From NCBI GenBank assembly GCA_041663205.1, contig JBAZQZ010000004.1, forward strand, positions 18,111-82,110: a stretch of 64,000 nt of DNA. Reading direction: 5' to 3'. Every line of letters starts with the position of its first letter. Position 1 is the first letter of the stretch. Both the position numbers and the translations under genes were made by a program. Origin of the DNA: UM-FILTER-38-24 sp041663205 (GTDB taxonomy: Bacteria > Patescibacteriota > Gracilibacteria > UBA1369 > LOWO2-01-FULL-3). The notes under the pieces are model-generated. The model was not told the origin of the DNA. It did not search any database and was given only the letters and a program-made list of their open reading frames with translations. This document shows positions 24,359-32,829 of the stretch, piece by piece.

Positions 24359-25567
24359 TTATTTTACCAATGAAACTATGGCGTAACATTGGATCGCTTG
24401 GCCTTTGCCGAAGGCCGTGAGGTTTTCGCCGGAGGTGGCGGTGATGCCGATTTTGGCTGGGGGAAGGCTTAGGAGGTCGCTTAGAGATTTTTTGATTTCG
24501 TGAGAAATCGGGTCGATTTTCGGGTGAGCGCATTCGAGCATCAGCCCGACGTTGTTTAGTTTGTAGCCTTGTTTGTGCGCTTTTTTGAGTATTATTTCCA
24601 TGTATTTTTTACTGTTTTTTATTCCTTTTTGCGCTTTTTCGTCCGCATAAAAACCGAGGGATTTTTCGCCAAGGGCCTGGGAAATGGCGTTGAAAAGCGC
24701 GTGGAGGATTACGTCGCCGTCGGAATTTGCTTTGAGTTTTGGTTCTTCCGGGATTTTTATGCCGCCAAGGATGAGGCAATGAAGTGTTTTTTGAGATGTG
24801 GATTTGTGGCTTGTTGCCGGCTCGAATTCGTGGCTGTCTTGGCCGATCCCGACGATAAAATCATCGGGCTTTTCGCCTAAAATCGATTTTAATTTCATGT
24901 AATCGGCGTGATTCGTAATTTTAAAATTGTGCTCGTGTGCATGGACATATGCCGTTTTTTGGCCTATCGCCTCGAACATCATGGCCTCGTCGGTTACGTT
25001 TAGTTTTTTCTTTTGCGCGTTTATAATCGCTTTTCTTAAAATTTCATAAGTCGCGGCTTGCGGTGTTTGCGCCGCGAAAAATTTGTTTCTGTCATGCGTT
25101 TTTATTACGTGAGTCGCGTTTATTTCTTTTATTGTCGATGTCACTTTATGGCCTGTGATAGCCGCGCCCGAGGTCTTCACTTTTTTTATCGTTTCGGAAA
25201 TTTCTTTAAAAGACGGTAGCGGGTTCGCGCCGTTTTGGATGAGAATTATGTCGGATTTTTTGGCTTTTTTTGAAAGTTCCTCGAAGCCTTTTATCATTGA
25301 ATTTTGCCTTGTGTCTGCACCTAAAATCACTTTTTTGATTTTCGAAAATCCGTAAAGTTTTATCGTTTTTTTGATGGCGGAAATATTTTTTTTATTTGCG
25401 ACCACCAAAATTTCGTGGATGTCGGGGTGATCGTTCAGACTTACAAACGTATAATAAATTATCGGCTTGCCGTTCACGTGCAAGAGTAATTTGTCAGATA
25501 TTTTTTCGTTTTTTGCGTCGTCAAATCTTTGTGATTTCCCCGCCGATAAAACAATTGCGTAATTCAT
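24359..25567 (-). CDS. ispDF: Bifunctional IspD-IspF enzyme
   Basis: A fusion of two MEP-pathway enzymes, 402 residues. IspD (about 1-225), the CTP transferase, has VLSAGKSQRF and DKLLLHVNGKPIIYYT. IspF (about 245-402), the cyclodiphosphate synthase, has GIGQDSHEFEP with metal-binding Asp and His, SDGDVILHAL, and the C-terminal ITATSGENLTAFGKGQAIQC. IspE, whose reaction falls between these two, is encoded separately at 21038. A TTGTCA-17-CAAAAT promoter lies 9 nt upstream on the minus strand. Confidence 0.95.
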   Translation of the reverse strand: MNYAIVLSAGKSQRFDDAKNEKISDKLLLHVNGKPIIYYTFVSLNDHPDIHEILVVANKKNISAIKKTIKLYGFSKIKKVILGADTRQNSMIKGFEELSKKAKKSDIILIQNGANPLPSFKEISETIKKVKTSGAAITGHKVTSTIKEINATHVIKTHDRNKFFAAQTPQAATYEILRKAIINAQKKKLNVTDEAMMFEAIGQKTAYVHAHEHNFKITNHADYMKLKSILGEKPDDFIVGIGQDSHEFEPATSHKSTSQKTLHCLILGGIKIPEEPKLKANSDGDVILHALFNAISQALGEKSLGFYADEKAQKGIKNSKKYMEIILKKAHKQGYKLNNVGLMLECAHPKIDPISHEIKKSLSDLLSLPPAKIGITATSGENLTAFGKGQAIQCYAIVSLVK

Positions 25568-25679
25568 ACGAGGGCGATTTTGGCATGGATTTGGCTTATT
25601 GACAATGTTTTTTCTTCTCTTGCTGGACTTTACGGCATCTTTGTGAGAGAATTGTTTCTTATTTTTAATCCATATTTAA

Positions 25680-26165
25680 ATGGTTGACGGTCCGGAAAAA
25701 ACACCTTTGCAAAGACTTGTGGAAGCCCGTGGACTTGGTACGGAGGGGAATCACGCTTATTGCGCAATTGTGGACGACGACGAGCAAATGAGGAGACTTA
25801 TGGTTCGCGTTGCGGGAAGAGAGCTTAGTTTGACGTGTTTAGAGGGAGTGAACGGGGAAGAGGGAGCTGAGATCATAAGAAATAATCGCGAAAGGATTGT
25901 TTTGGTGCTTTCCGATGTGCAAATGCCAAAAGCTTCAGGACCGGATATGCTTGAGGGATTGGAAGAGGGGTCTTTGGACAAAACCGCTGTCGTCGTGGCT
26001 TCCGGAGGAATGACGATCGGCCAGAAGGCTCAACTTTCTTTATTGCAGAATATAGGAGTTGTACATGAGTTTGTTGAAAAACCTTTTGACGGTCCCACTT
26101 TGATTGCCGCTATACAGGGCGCGTGCCAAAAAGTTTTGGACAGGATGGGATCAGGGGCTAAATAA
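25680..26165 (+). CDS. Stand-alone response-regulator receiver domain
   Basis: A 161-residue protein holding a single CheY-like receiver domain. The acidic triad is Asp31-Asp33 (IVDDDEQMRRL), the phospho-acceptor Asp is in VLSDVQMPKASGPD, and the conserved Lys is in FVEKPFDG. No output domain follows. It could receive phosphate from an unlinked kinase such as the HATPase protein at 11178, but that pairing is speculation. A TTGACA hexamer (25599-25604) lies upstream without a clear -10. It converges with dxr 3 bp away. Confidence 0.9.
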   Translation: MVDGPEKTPLQRLVEARGLGTEGNHAYCAIVDDDEQMRRLMVRVAGRELSLTCLEGVNGEEGAEIIRNNRERIVLVLSDVQMPKASGPDMLEGLEEGSLDKTAVVVASGGMTIGQKAQLSLLQNIGVVHEFVEKPFDGPTLIAAIQGACQKVLDRMGSGAK

Positions 26166-26168
26166 GTT

Positions 26169-27167
26169 TCAGTGGAGACGGAGAAAAATCTGAGGAAATG
26201 TGATTTTGTTCTGCAAGAAATCTTGAATTGTTTTTTCTTCGAGGGAGAGAAACGGCTTCATTTTGCCATTTTTGAAATGGGAGAGGACGATCGAAATGCC
26301 TTTTAGGGGAAGAGTTTTTGTGGTTTTTATTATGTTTGATTCGTATAGACTTTTGGGTATTTTTTTAATTGTGCGTTTTGCAGTTTTGTTTATGGCTTCG
26401 AGTAGCGCATTTTCGATGTGCTCGCGCATATCGGGTTTTGAAACGTAGGCGTAGGAGGTGAGATCTGTGAACTCAACGATGGCGTGAATCAGGCAATCCG
26501 GGTTTATAAAGGCGTGAATTTTCGAGAGGGGAAGTGAGAATAAATAAAACGCTTCGACGATTTCGAGCCCTTTGTTTATCAATGTCGCGGATTCCACGGA
26601 GATTTTTGCGCCCATGTTCCATTTGGGATGAGCAAGCGCTTTTTCGGGGGTTATGTTTTCCAATTCTTTTGCGGTTTTGCCCCAAAACGGACCGCCGGAA
26701 CATGAAAGAAAAATATTTTTTATTTTTTTGTTCGGGAATTTTTTTAGAATTTCATGGACTGAATTGTGTTCAGAATCGAGCGGAATTAGCGTCGCGTTTT
26801 TTGCGAGTTTCATGACTTTGTCTCCGTCCGCGACAAGCGATTCTTTGTTGCCAAGCAGAAGCGTTTTTTTGGCCTTTAGCGAGGCGATTGCGGGGAAAAT
26901 GCCCGAGACTCCGGAAAGCACATTTACAACGATGTCAGCGTCTTTTAACGTGGCCAGACGGAGAAGTTCTTTTTGAGATTTTTGTTTTGATGCGATAAAA
27001 ATATTTTCTTGCGGTACCGCGAATTTTTTCGCCTGAGATTTTATAAGGTTTTCGTTTTTGTCGCAGGCGAGAGCAATTATTTTAAATTTTTCTTGAAATT
27101 TTTCTAAAACTTCAAGGGTTTGTGTGCCTAGAGAGCCTGTTGAGCCTAAGATTACTATTTTTTTCAT
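26169..27167 (-). CDS. dxr: 1-deoxy-D-xylulose-5-phosphate reductoisomerase
   Basis: First committed enzyme of the MEP pathway. The 332-residue protein has the NADPH motif GSTGSLG (8-14), LGNKESLVADG, the metal-site DSEHNSV, SCSGGPF in place of the usual TASGGPF, and HPKWNMGAKISVESATLINKG (quoted across the active-site loop in part). It is shorter than the roughly 390-residue norm at the C-terminus. ATG 27167 lies 6 nt after TATACT on the minus strand. It is preceded by a TrmB regulator gene 48 bp away on the same strand. Confidence 0.94.
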   Translation of the reverse strand: MKKIVILGSTGSLGTQTLEVLEKFQEKFKIIALACDKNENLIKSQAKKFAVPQENIFIASKQKSQKELLRLATLKDADIVVNVLSGVSGIFPAIASLKAKKTLLLGNKESLVADGDKVMKLAKNATLIPLDSEHNSVHEILKKFPNKKIKNIFLSCSGGPFWGKTAKELENITPEKALAHPKWNMGAKISVESATLINKGLEIVEAFYLFSLPLSKIHAFINPDCLIHAIVEFTDLTSYAYVSKPDMREHIENALLEAINKTAKRTIKKIPKSLYESNIIKTTKTLPLKGISIVLSHFKNGKMKPFLSLEEKTIQDFLQNKITFPQIFLRLH

Positions 27168-27173
27168 GTTACG

Positions 27174-27179
27174 AGTATA
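27174..27179 (-). promoter_or_regulatory. -10 of dxr (leaderless)
   Basis: TATACT on the minus strand lies exactly 6 nt before the dxr ATG. Confidence 0.6.
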
Positions 27180-27215
27180 TGCCTGTCGTCGAAGAGACAA
27201 CAACACTTTTAATTA

Positions 27216-27953
27216 TCATTTTTTGCCCCATAGATTATCAAATATGACTTTTTGGGTTGCGGCGAGTGAATCATTGAAAATTTCCGTTCCCGTAAGATCT
27301 TCTTCCCCGTATGAAATCATGTAGAGGATGCCGTTTTTTATAATTGTGTCGGACTTAAAAAGCATTCCTTTCGGAAGAATTTTTATTTCATGCAGGCGCG
27401 AACTGAATAATTTTTTATATTCAAAAGCTTCTTCGCAGTGAACAAGTAATTCTTTAGCGTGCCACTTTTTTTCTTTGATTATTTCTCCGATCTTGAAGTG
27501 ATATTCCGGCATCATTTTTTTGACCAATTTCGGATTGAATAATGCGCAGAAATCACCGTTTTTCAATATTTCTTCGTACATTTTCATTACCTCAGCTTTC
27601 CCCTGATAGAATTTTACGAGCGGCGTGGAGGATAATTTGTTTTCCAACGCTAAAAGTTTTGGTTTTGCCTCGGAAAGTATTTGAGAAAGCTGATGCAAGT
27701 TTTTTTCTTTGAGTTTTATCAAATCTTCCAATTCGTCAACGGCGATACATTTCACGTATTTAATCCCATGGCGTGGAAATTCTTCTATAAGCCCAAGTTT
27801 TTTTAATCTTTCCAAAACCACATATGCGGAAGGTCGTGGAATTCCGGAATGTTTTGCTATCACACTGATTGGCTGAGCGCCCAACTCCAACAGTTTCAAA
27901 AAAATTTCTGATTCCTTGTCGTCCGCCCCAAAAGCTTTTAACAGTTTTTTCAT
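27216..27953 (-). CDS. TrmB-family transcriptional regulator
   Basis: A 245-residue regulator with an N-terminal winged helix (KESEIFLKLLELGAQPISVI with helix-turn-helix AKHSGIPRPSAYVVLERLKK), a coiled linker, and a C-terminal effector-like domain. TrmB proteins are best known from archaea as sugar-responsive regulators and occur in CPR bacteria; the ligand here is unknown. An inverted repeat upstream may be its own operator. It sits just before dxr, but regulation of dxr is only a possibility. Confidence 0.85.
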   Translation of the reverse strand: MKKLLKAFGADDKESEIFLKLLELGAQPISVIAKHSGIPRPSAYVVLERLKKLGLIEEFPRHGIKYVKCIAVDELEDLIKLKEKNLHQLSQILSEAKPKLLALENKLSSTPLVKFYQGKAEVMKMYEEILKNGDFCALFNPKLVKKMMPEYHFKIGEIIKEKKWHAKELLVHCEEAFEYKKLFSSRLHEIKILPKGMLFKSDTIIKNGILYMISYGEEDLTGTEIFNDSLAATQKVIFDNLWGKK

Positions 27954-27957
27954 TATG

Positions 27958-27978
27958 TGTTGTCATAGATTTACAACA
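27958..27978. promoter_or_regulatory. Inverted repeat upstream of the TrmB gene
   Basis: TGTTGT (27958-27963) and ACAACA (27973-27978), 9-nt spacing, 4 nt upstream of the TrmB start. A candidate autoregulatory operator. Confidence 0.4.
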
Positions 27979-28039
27979 GTTTGATTTTATCTTATTCGTG
28001 AGCCAAAATCAAGGTTTATTTAGTGGCTGTTGTGCTTTG

Positions 28040-28068
28040 TTGACAATCATCGAAAAATGACTGATAAT
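28040..28068 (+). promoter_or_regulatory. Promoter of the 28097 gene
   Basis: TTGACA (28040-28045) and GATAAT (28063-28068), 17-bp spacer; AU-rich leader, no Shine-Dalgarno seen. Confidence 0.6.
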
Positions 28069-28096
28069 GTTTTCTTATTTTTAACCATAAAAAAAT

Positions 28097-28816
28097 ATGG
28101 ACACTAATGCTGTTCCCACTGAAGATCTTCAGCTTACGATCGGGGGAAATCTTGTAAGGGTTAGGGAAATAGGGGAGGCTCTTGCCGGACTTTCACCGGA
28201 TGAATTTTTACGGGCATTGCGTAGAATAATTGAAAAAGGTGGAGGCGATGGACTGAAACTATTGGTAGACGGTCTTGAAATTCAGATGACCCCTTCCGCC
28301 TTTTCAGATCCTGAAAAAGCTGAAAAATTAGAGGCAACCGCTCAAGAATATCCGTTTTCCAGATGGTTAAAGGAAATGGAAGTTCTCCCGTCTCGGGCTA
28401 CCAGAGAATCACTTTGTAGTTGGTGGGATGCTTTTATGCTTATGGCCGGGGAAAACGGACACAGGCCCGGAAATATTGATCAAATATCAGGAGGAACAAA
28501 TCTTTGGAAAGCTACCGGGCCTTTGGCAGAAAAGATGCTTGCTGACACTGTAAAATATCGCTTTTTGCCTGCTCTTTTGGCCAATCATCCTCAGGAAGTC
28601 GCGCGTGTTTTGGGAGAATTAAAAGATCCCGAAGCTTTTTTGGAATTATTGACCGGGGAATGCATGGAAGACATGCGAAAAAGTCCGAAATTTTTAGGTG
28701 CATTCAGTACGGTTCGTAAAAAAGAAAATGCCGGCGAGGGAACGGACAAAATTTCACGTGAAGTAAGGGATGCTATTTTCTCTGTTATGTTGATTCTCCA
28801 GCGTACGGGGAGATAA
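28097..28816 (+). CDS. Unknown soluble protein
   Basis: A 239-residue acidic protein, mostly helical, without signal peptide or recognised domain. The C-terminal half carries helices such as LADTVKYRFLPALLANHPQE and LKDPEAFLELLTGECMEDM. It has its own consensus promoter and is followed by another unknown gene with an almost identical promoter style. Function unknown. Confidence 0.65.
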   Translation: MDTNAVPTEDLQLTIGGNLVRVREIGEALAGLSPDEFLRALRRIIEKGGGDGLKLLVDGLEIQMTPSAFSDPEKAEKLEATAQEYPFSRWLKEMEVLPSRATRESLCSWWDAFMLMAGENGHRPGNIDQISGGTNLWKATGPLAEKMLADTVKYRFLPALLANHPQEVARVLGELKDPEAFLELLTGECMEDMRKSPKFLGAFSTVRKKENAGEGTDKISREVRDAIFSVMLILQRTGR

Positions 28817-28828
28817 GCCCAACTTCGC

Positions 28829-28857
28829 TTGACAATAGGGCAAATGGATGATAGAAT
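28829..28857 (+). promoter_or_regulatory. Promoter of the 28902 gene
   Basis: TTGACA (28829-28834) and TAGAAT (28852-28857), 17-bp spacer. The stretch TTGACAATAGGG recurs in the infC promoter. Confidence 0.65.
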
Positions 28858-28901
28858 CTCGCCTTGTTTTTGTTTTATGATAATTTTTAAAATTAATATA
28901 T

Positions 28902-30641
28902 ATGGCTCCTGATGCGAAAAAGAGGGGAGAAAAGTTGGACCCATGGGATGATATACGCCTAGAATTGTCGGAAGGTTTGCCCCCTCTGAAAAAGGAACCA
29001 GGCTCCGGGGAAAGGTTTGTGACCAGATTGCGTGATGCTATAAGGCGGCTGTTTGGGAAGGTGGGAAAAATTACGTCTCCAGCGCCACAGGAACCGGAAC
29101 TTGCTCCAGCCCCTGAATTGGCTCCGGCTCCAGCCATTGAATTGGCCCCGGCTCCGAACCCTGAATTGGCTCCGGCTCCCGTGTTGGCTCCGACCCCTGA
29201 ATTTGCTCCGGCCCCCGTGTTGGAACCGAAACCGGAACTTGCTCCGGCCCCCGTGTTGGAACCGAAACCGGAACTTAGCTGGAAAGAAAGAGACCAACAA
29301 CGAAAATTAATGTTCTCAAAAGGTATAGAGTATTTGGAAAGTATCCGGCTATCATTCCTTGAACTCCTTTCGTTAATTATGGTCGCCGAAGGGATTGCCC
29401 AAAAAAGTCGTCGTGGCGAGCGTAAGAATTTATGCTGGGGGGAGTGGGAAAAAATTGAACAATATGCGCAACCACTACACACTAAAGGCAAAGCAGTAGC
29501 CGATGCTTTTTTACGCTTGCGAGAAATTCCGAGGGAAGTTAATCCTGATACTGTTTTCTTTGCTTCTTTGGAGTACGTGGCAGATGTATCGGCTCGCCAT
29601 ACAGGAGAAAGGCTAAGGGCGTCAACGCTTGAAGACGCAAGTGTCCAGGAAGTTATGGGCTTTTTTGCGGCTATTGAAAATGAGGTCAGACCATACGTTG
29701 AGGCACACAATATGAAAAGTATTAATGCTGATTCTCCGACCTCCACCAAAAAACGTGTAGCTCAATTTGTTCGGAGGGTTTTGGAACAGAGTGAATCTGA
29801 ACATCGCGAAAATAGCGAGGCCGGCTTCTTGCCTATGCTCGAAGTCATCCGGCACGGGAATGATCCCGAGCTCTTAGCAGAATTTGCGAAGTTAAAAGAA
29901 ATGCCTGATAGTGCGTTACGTGAATTTTTTGAAAGACATAGAGATTGGGTATTGGAAACCGGAGATGAAATATTGCTATACATGGCAGAGTTGAATGACA
30001 ACGATCCTGACTTAACTCAAAAAATACTTGACGCTCTGTTCTCAAGAGGGAGGTTGAATACTATTAGAAGGCTTCTCGTTTTTAGCACGGAACCGATGTG
30101 TCAATATGCGGGGATGGGTATCGGATCTAGATACAAAAGTTTCTCGGAAGAAGATGCGGAAAGACCAGATCAATGTAGAGAAAAAACACGTGGAGTAACT
30201 CTCAAGTTCATCATCGCTCATTTTGAAAATTTTGCCGAGATGCCAATGGTTTTGGCTGAAATAGTTGAACACACCGTGGATGATAACATTGCGATAGATT
30301 GTGTTAAAAAAATGGAAGATCTCAAAGAGTGGTTCTCGTTAACGGAGATCAGAACCGGGGATAATTACAATGTAACAAGAAGGCATGCCGCAATGGAAGC
30401 ACTGGAAAGGCATGTCGATGAAATTGACAGAACCGACATTTTAAAAGTTGTTGCCGCATTTGGGCTCACGGAGGAAACCCGACTTAGGGCAGTAAAAAGA
30501 CTTGAAGAGAAAAGAGCTCGCAGCGAATTACGATTTGTTGAGAAAGGCGGGGAGGGGACACATGCCCACCTGTATGAGAACGAAACCGTAAAGGCCGCCG
30601 CAGCGGAAGCGATAGCCAAATTAGCGGAAAAAGGCCGTTAA
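28902..30641 (+). CDS. Unknown protein with Pro-Ala-Glu repeats and helical body
   Basis: A 579-residue protein. After a basic N-terminal region comes a repeat tract (about 65-126) of APAPEL-type units; two exact 36-nt copies occur at about 29203-29274. The body (130-579) is helical, with segments resembling HEAT-like pairs (DPELLAEFAKLKEMPDSALR, NDPDLTQKILDALFSRGRLN), though I cannot confirm this. There is no signal peptide. Its codon choice is less G-rich than neighbouring core genes. A short GC hairpin lies just after the stop. Function unknown. Confidence 0.65.
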   Translation: MAPDAKKRGEKLDPWDDIRLELSEGLPPLKKEPGSGERFVTRLRDAIRRLFGKVGKITSPAPQEPELAPAPELAPAPAIELAPAPNPELAPAPVLAPTPEFAPAPVLEPKPELAPAPVLEPKPELSWKERDQQRKLMFSKGIEYLESIRLSFLELLSLIMVAEGIAQKSRRGERKNLCWGEWEKIEQYAQPLHTKGKAVADAFLRLREIPREVNPDTVFFASLEYVADVSARHTGERLRASTLEDASVQEVMGFFAAIENEVRPYVEAHNMKSINADSPTSTKKRVAQFVRRVLEQSESEHRENSEAGFLPMLEVIRHGNDPELLAEFAKLKEMPDSALREFFERHRDWVLETGDEILLYMAELNDNDPDLTQKILDALFSRGRLNTIRRLLVFSTEPMCQYAGMGIGSRYKSFSEEDAERPDQCREKTRGVTLKFIIAHFENFAEMPMVLAEIVEHTVDDNIAIDCVKKMEDLKEWFSLTEIRTGDNYNVTRRHAAMEALERHVDEIDRTDILKVVAAFGLTEETRLRAVKRLEEKRARSELRFVEKGGEGTHAHLYENETVKAAAAEAIAKLAEKGR

Positions 30642-30647
30642 GAAATG

Positions 30648-30670
30648 GACCCCCGGCTCCACCAGGGGTC
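30648..30670 (+). other. GC-rich hairpin after the 28902 gene
   Basis: GACCCC (30648-30653) pairs with GGGGTC (30665-30670) around an 11-nt loop. No T-run follows, so it is not a standard terminator; it may stabilise the 3' end. Confidence 0.4.
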
Positions 30671-30709
30671 GGGAACTTTAGTACTTGTGAAATTCTTCGC
30701 AAGTCCAGC

Positions 30710-30738
30710 TTGACAATAGGGCTTAGTTCTCGTAATAT
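30710..30738 (+). promoter_or_regulatory. Promoter of the infC-rpmI-rplT operon
   Basis: TTGACA (30710-30715) and TAATAT (30733-30738), 17-bp spacer. The predicted leader runs about 45 nt to the infC start region. Confidence 0.65.
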
Positions 30739-30788
30739 CCAAGAGCTTTTTTCTTAAGCAAAAGCATTTATTTCTTTATGATAATCAT

Positions 30789-31301
30789 ATCGCTAAAGAT
30801 TTACGCATAAACAGGGCTATCCGCTCGCCGGCGGTCAGATTGATCGGCGCGGAGGGTGAGCAGCTCGGAATTGTCGCTTTGGATAAAGCGCTTGAGATGG
30901 CCAGGGGGCTTGAGATGGATCTCGCTGAAGTGGCTCCAAACGTAAATCCGCCGGTGTGTAAGATTCTCGATTACGGGAAATATCTGTATCATCAGAAAAA
31001 AGTTGATACGAAGCACAAGAAAATGCAGAAAAAGGCTGAGATAAAAGGTATTCGCCTCGGGTTTAAGACCGGGGATCACGACATTGAAACAAAAGCAAAG
31101 CAAGCAAGAGGGTTCCTGGAAGACGGGAACAGCGTGAAAGTCACCTTGATTTTCAGAGGAAGAGAGTCTATGTATAGAGACCTTGCGGTAGATAAAATGC
31201 GAAAGTTTTATGAGACGGTGAAGGATGTCGCCGCGATCGATATGCCGCCAAAAAGCCAAGGAAATATGTTAATAATGATTCTAACTCCTAATAAACAGTA
31301 A
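30789..31301 (+). CDS. infC: Translation initiation factor IF-3 (non-AUG start)
   Basis: Binds the 30S subunit, blocks 50S joining and proofreads initiator tRNA. The conserved N-terminus LRINRAIRSPAVRLIGAEGE begins upstream of the first ATG/GTG/TTG in frame (TTG 30840), and the upstream ATG at 30778 is out of frame. The start must therefore be a rare codon, most likely ATC 30789 (170 residues, the usual length) or ATA 30807. This matches the classic infC autoregulation in which IF3 rejects its own non-AUG start. The rest, with VCKILDYGKYLYHQKK and KVTLIFRGRE, is standard. Confidence 0.92.
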   Translation: MAKDLRINRAIRSPAVRLIGAEGEQLGIVALDKALEMARGLEMDLAEVAPNVNPPVCKILDYGKYLYHQKKVDTKHKKMQKKAEIKGIRLGFKTGDHDIETKAKQARGFLEDGNSVKVTLIFRGRESMYRDLAVDKMRKFYETVKDVAAIDMPPKSQGNMLIMILTPNKQ

Positions 31302-31303
31302 AT

Positions 31304-31516
31304 ATGAAACAGAAAAGCCATAGCGGACTAAAAAAACGCTTAAAAATAAGGAAAAGCGGGACTGCCACTTTTGAAAAGTCCGCCAAGAAACATCTTCTTG
31401 CAGACAAATCAAAAAGACAAAAGAAGCTTTATCCATCGGGAATGCCGATAAATCACACACAACGCAAATCTTTTGCGTTTATTTTGCCGGGAAAATTGAA
31501 AACACGCGGCAAATAG
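31304..31516 (+). CDS. rpmI: 50S ribosomal protein L35
   Basis: A 70-residue, very basic protein with the L35 pattern near the start (KSHSGLKKRLKIRKSG) and KKHLLADKSKRQKK. It begins 2 nt after the infC stop in the conserved infC-rpmI-rplT order, so translation is probably coupled. It incorporates into the large ribosomal subunit. Confidence 0.93.
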   Translation: MKQKSHSGLKKRLKIRKSGTATFEKSAKKHLLADKSKRQKKLYPSGMPINHTQRKSFAFILPGKLKTRGK

Positions 31517-31565
31517 TTTTTGTTTTGCGAAAAATTATTAAAAAATTATTTCTTAAGTTTATACC

Positions 31566-31913
31566 ATGACCAGAGTAAAAAGAGGCGTAACAGCCCACCG
31601 TAGGCACCAGACAATGGTGAAAAAAGCCAAAGGTTATCGTGGCCAAAGAAGCAGTACCTTCACATGGGCCAAAAATGCGATGATGAAGGCCGGCCTTCAT
31701 AACTATGCCGACAGGAAGTGCAAGAAAAGAGACTTCCGCAGGCTTTGGATCACAAGAATCAACGCCGCATGCAGAGATCTTGGATTCGCATACAGCAGAG
31801 TTATCGCGGCAATGACCCTAAAAGGGATTGTCGTAAATCGCAAAATGCTTGCAGATTTGGCGATCAAGGAACCTGCAGTTTTCAAGAAAATTGTGGAAGA
31901 GGCGATGAAATAA
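31566..31913 (+). CDS. rplT: 50S ribosomal protein L20
   Basis: A 115-residue L20 with the start TRVKRGVTAHRRHQTMVKKA, KGYRGQRSSTF and RRLWITRINAACRDLG. L20 is needed early in 50S assembly and in many bacteria represses its own operon. The 49-nt gap from rpmI is AT-rich. A strong terminator follows. Confidence 0.96.
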   Translation: MTRVKRGVTAHRRHQTMVKKAKGYRGQRSSTFTWAKNAMMKAGLHNYADRKCKKRDFRRLWITRINAACRDLGFAYSRVIAAMTLKGIVVNRKMLADLAIKEPAVFKKIVEEAMK

Positions 31914-31951
31914 GTGCTCATCGAGCCGAGATAAACGGTGAAATTAAAAAA

Positions 31952-31976
31952 CCCCTGCGTGTGCGGGGGCTTTTTT
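31952..31976 (+). terminator. Rho-independent terminator after rplT
   Basis: CCCCTGC/GCGGGGG stem (31952-31958, 31963-31969; one T-G pair) with a GTGT loop, a C and six Ts. A-run on the other side means it may also serve the convergent cyclophilin gene. Confidence 0.9.
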
Positions 31977-31994
31977 GTTGTGTGATGTGTGCGA

Positions 31995-32645
31995 TTATTC
32001 TTGCGTTTTGATCTCCACTTTTTCCAAGACGATGTCCTTTAGAGGCTTGTCGCCTGCGTTTGTTTGCGTTGTTGCGATTTTGTCAACGACGTCCATTCCT
32101 TCGTAGGCGAAGCCGAAAAGAGAATATCCGCCGTCAAGATATTTTGCGCCTTGGGGGTTTTGCACTATGAAAAATTGGCTTCCGGAAGTGTTCGGACCGG
32201 AGTTCGCCATCGAGACTGCACCACGGAAATGGCTCAGGGCAGGGTTTATTTCATCTTTCAAGGATGTGCCTTTTCCTTTGTAGCTGTATCCGCCCGTGCC
32301 GTTTCTATTTTCAAAATCTCCACCTTGAATCATGAAATTGTTGATTACTCTGTGGAAAATCGTACCATCGTATTTTTTTGCTTTTGCCAATTCCGCGAAA
32401 TTTTTTGCCGTTTCCGGAACATCTTTTGTGTATAGAAGGACTTTTATTTCGCCCATGTTTGTGGTCAAAATTGCGATCGTGTCGCCTTTTTCGGGGATTG
32501 TTTGCATTGTTGCGGGTGGGTTAGTTTGTGAAATTACGTTTTGATTGTTTTGTGTTTCCGTTTGGCTTGTTTCGGTTTTTGGAGCGCAGGCCGTTAATGT
32601 CGCGAGAACAAGGCCCGAGGCCAAAATCACTTTGAAAATTTTCAT
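31995..32645 (-). CDS. Cyclophilin-type peptidyl-prolyl isomerase, lipoprotein
   Basis: A 216-residue lipoprotein with signal peptide and lipobox LTAC (Cys20), a Gln/Asn/Thr-rich linker, and a cyclophilin domain from about 60: YDGTIFHRVINNFMIQGGD carries the catalytic Arg, then SMANSGPNTSGSQFFIVQ and LFGFAYEGMDVV. It should catalyse prolyl isomerisation in proteins outside the membrane. Confidence 0.94.
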   Translation of the reverse strand: MKIFKVILASGLVLATLTACAPKTETSQTETQNNQNVISQTNPPATMQTIPEKGDTIAILTTNMGEIKVLLYTKDVPETAKNFAELAKAKKYDGTIFHRVINNFMIQGGDFENRNGTGGYSYKGKGTSLKDEINPALSHFRGAVSMANSGPNTSGSQFFIVQNPQGAKYLDGGYSLFGFAYEGMDVVDKIATTQTNAGDKPLKDIVLEKVEIKTQE

Positions 32646-32670
32646 ATTTTATGGGGTTAAATGTGAGTGT

Positions 32671-32699
32671 ATTTTATCCTGTCGTAGTGTTTCCGACAA
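32671..32699 (-). promoter_or_regulatory. Promoter of the cyclophilin gene
   Basis: On the minus strand, TTGTCG (32694-32699) and TAAAAT (32671-32676) are 17 bp apart. Confidence 0.55.
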
Positions 32700-32741
32700 C
32701 ACTTTTTTCGAAGAACGTTCTCCGTGTTTTTTGTTTAGCTG

Positions 32742-32780
32742 TTGACCTTTCAGAAAAGCTGTAATACAGTTGTAATACAG
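32742..32780 (+). promoter_or_regulatory. Promoter-operator of the second toxin-antitoxin pair
   Basis: TTGACC (32742-32747) and TACAGT (32765-32770), 17-bp spacer. Two adjacent copies of YTGTAATACAG (32759-32769, 32770-32780) overlap the -10; the first is a perfect 5-bp inverted repeat around a central A. Tandem short palindromes suit a ribbon-helix-helix autorepressor. Confidence 0.65.
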
Positions 32781-32829
32781 AAAATTTTGGAGATTTATTT
32801 TTCTGTAAGATAATGTAACCAAATCAATA

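Noticed and set aside
30648..30670. Rho-independent terminator after the 28902 gene
   Set aside because: The stem is good but no T-run follows; kept only as a hairpin.
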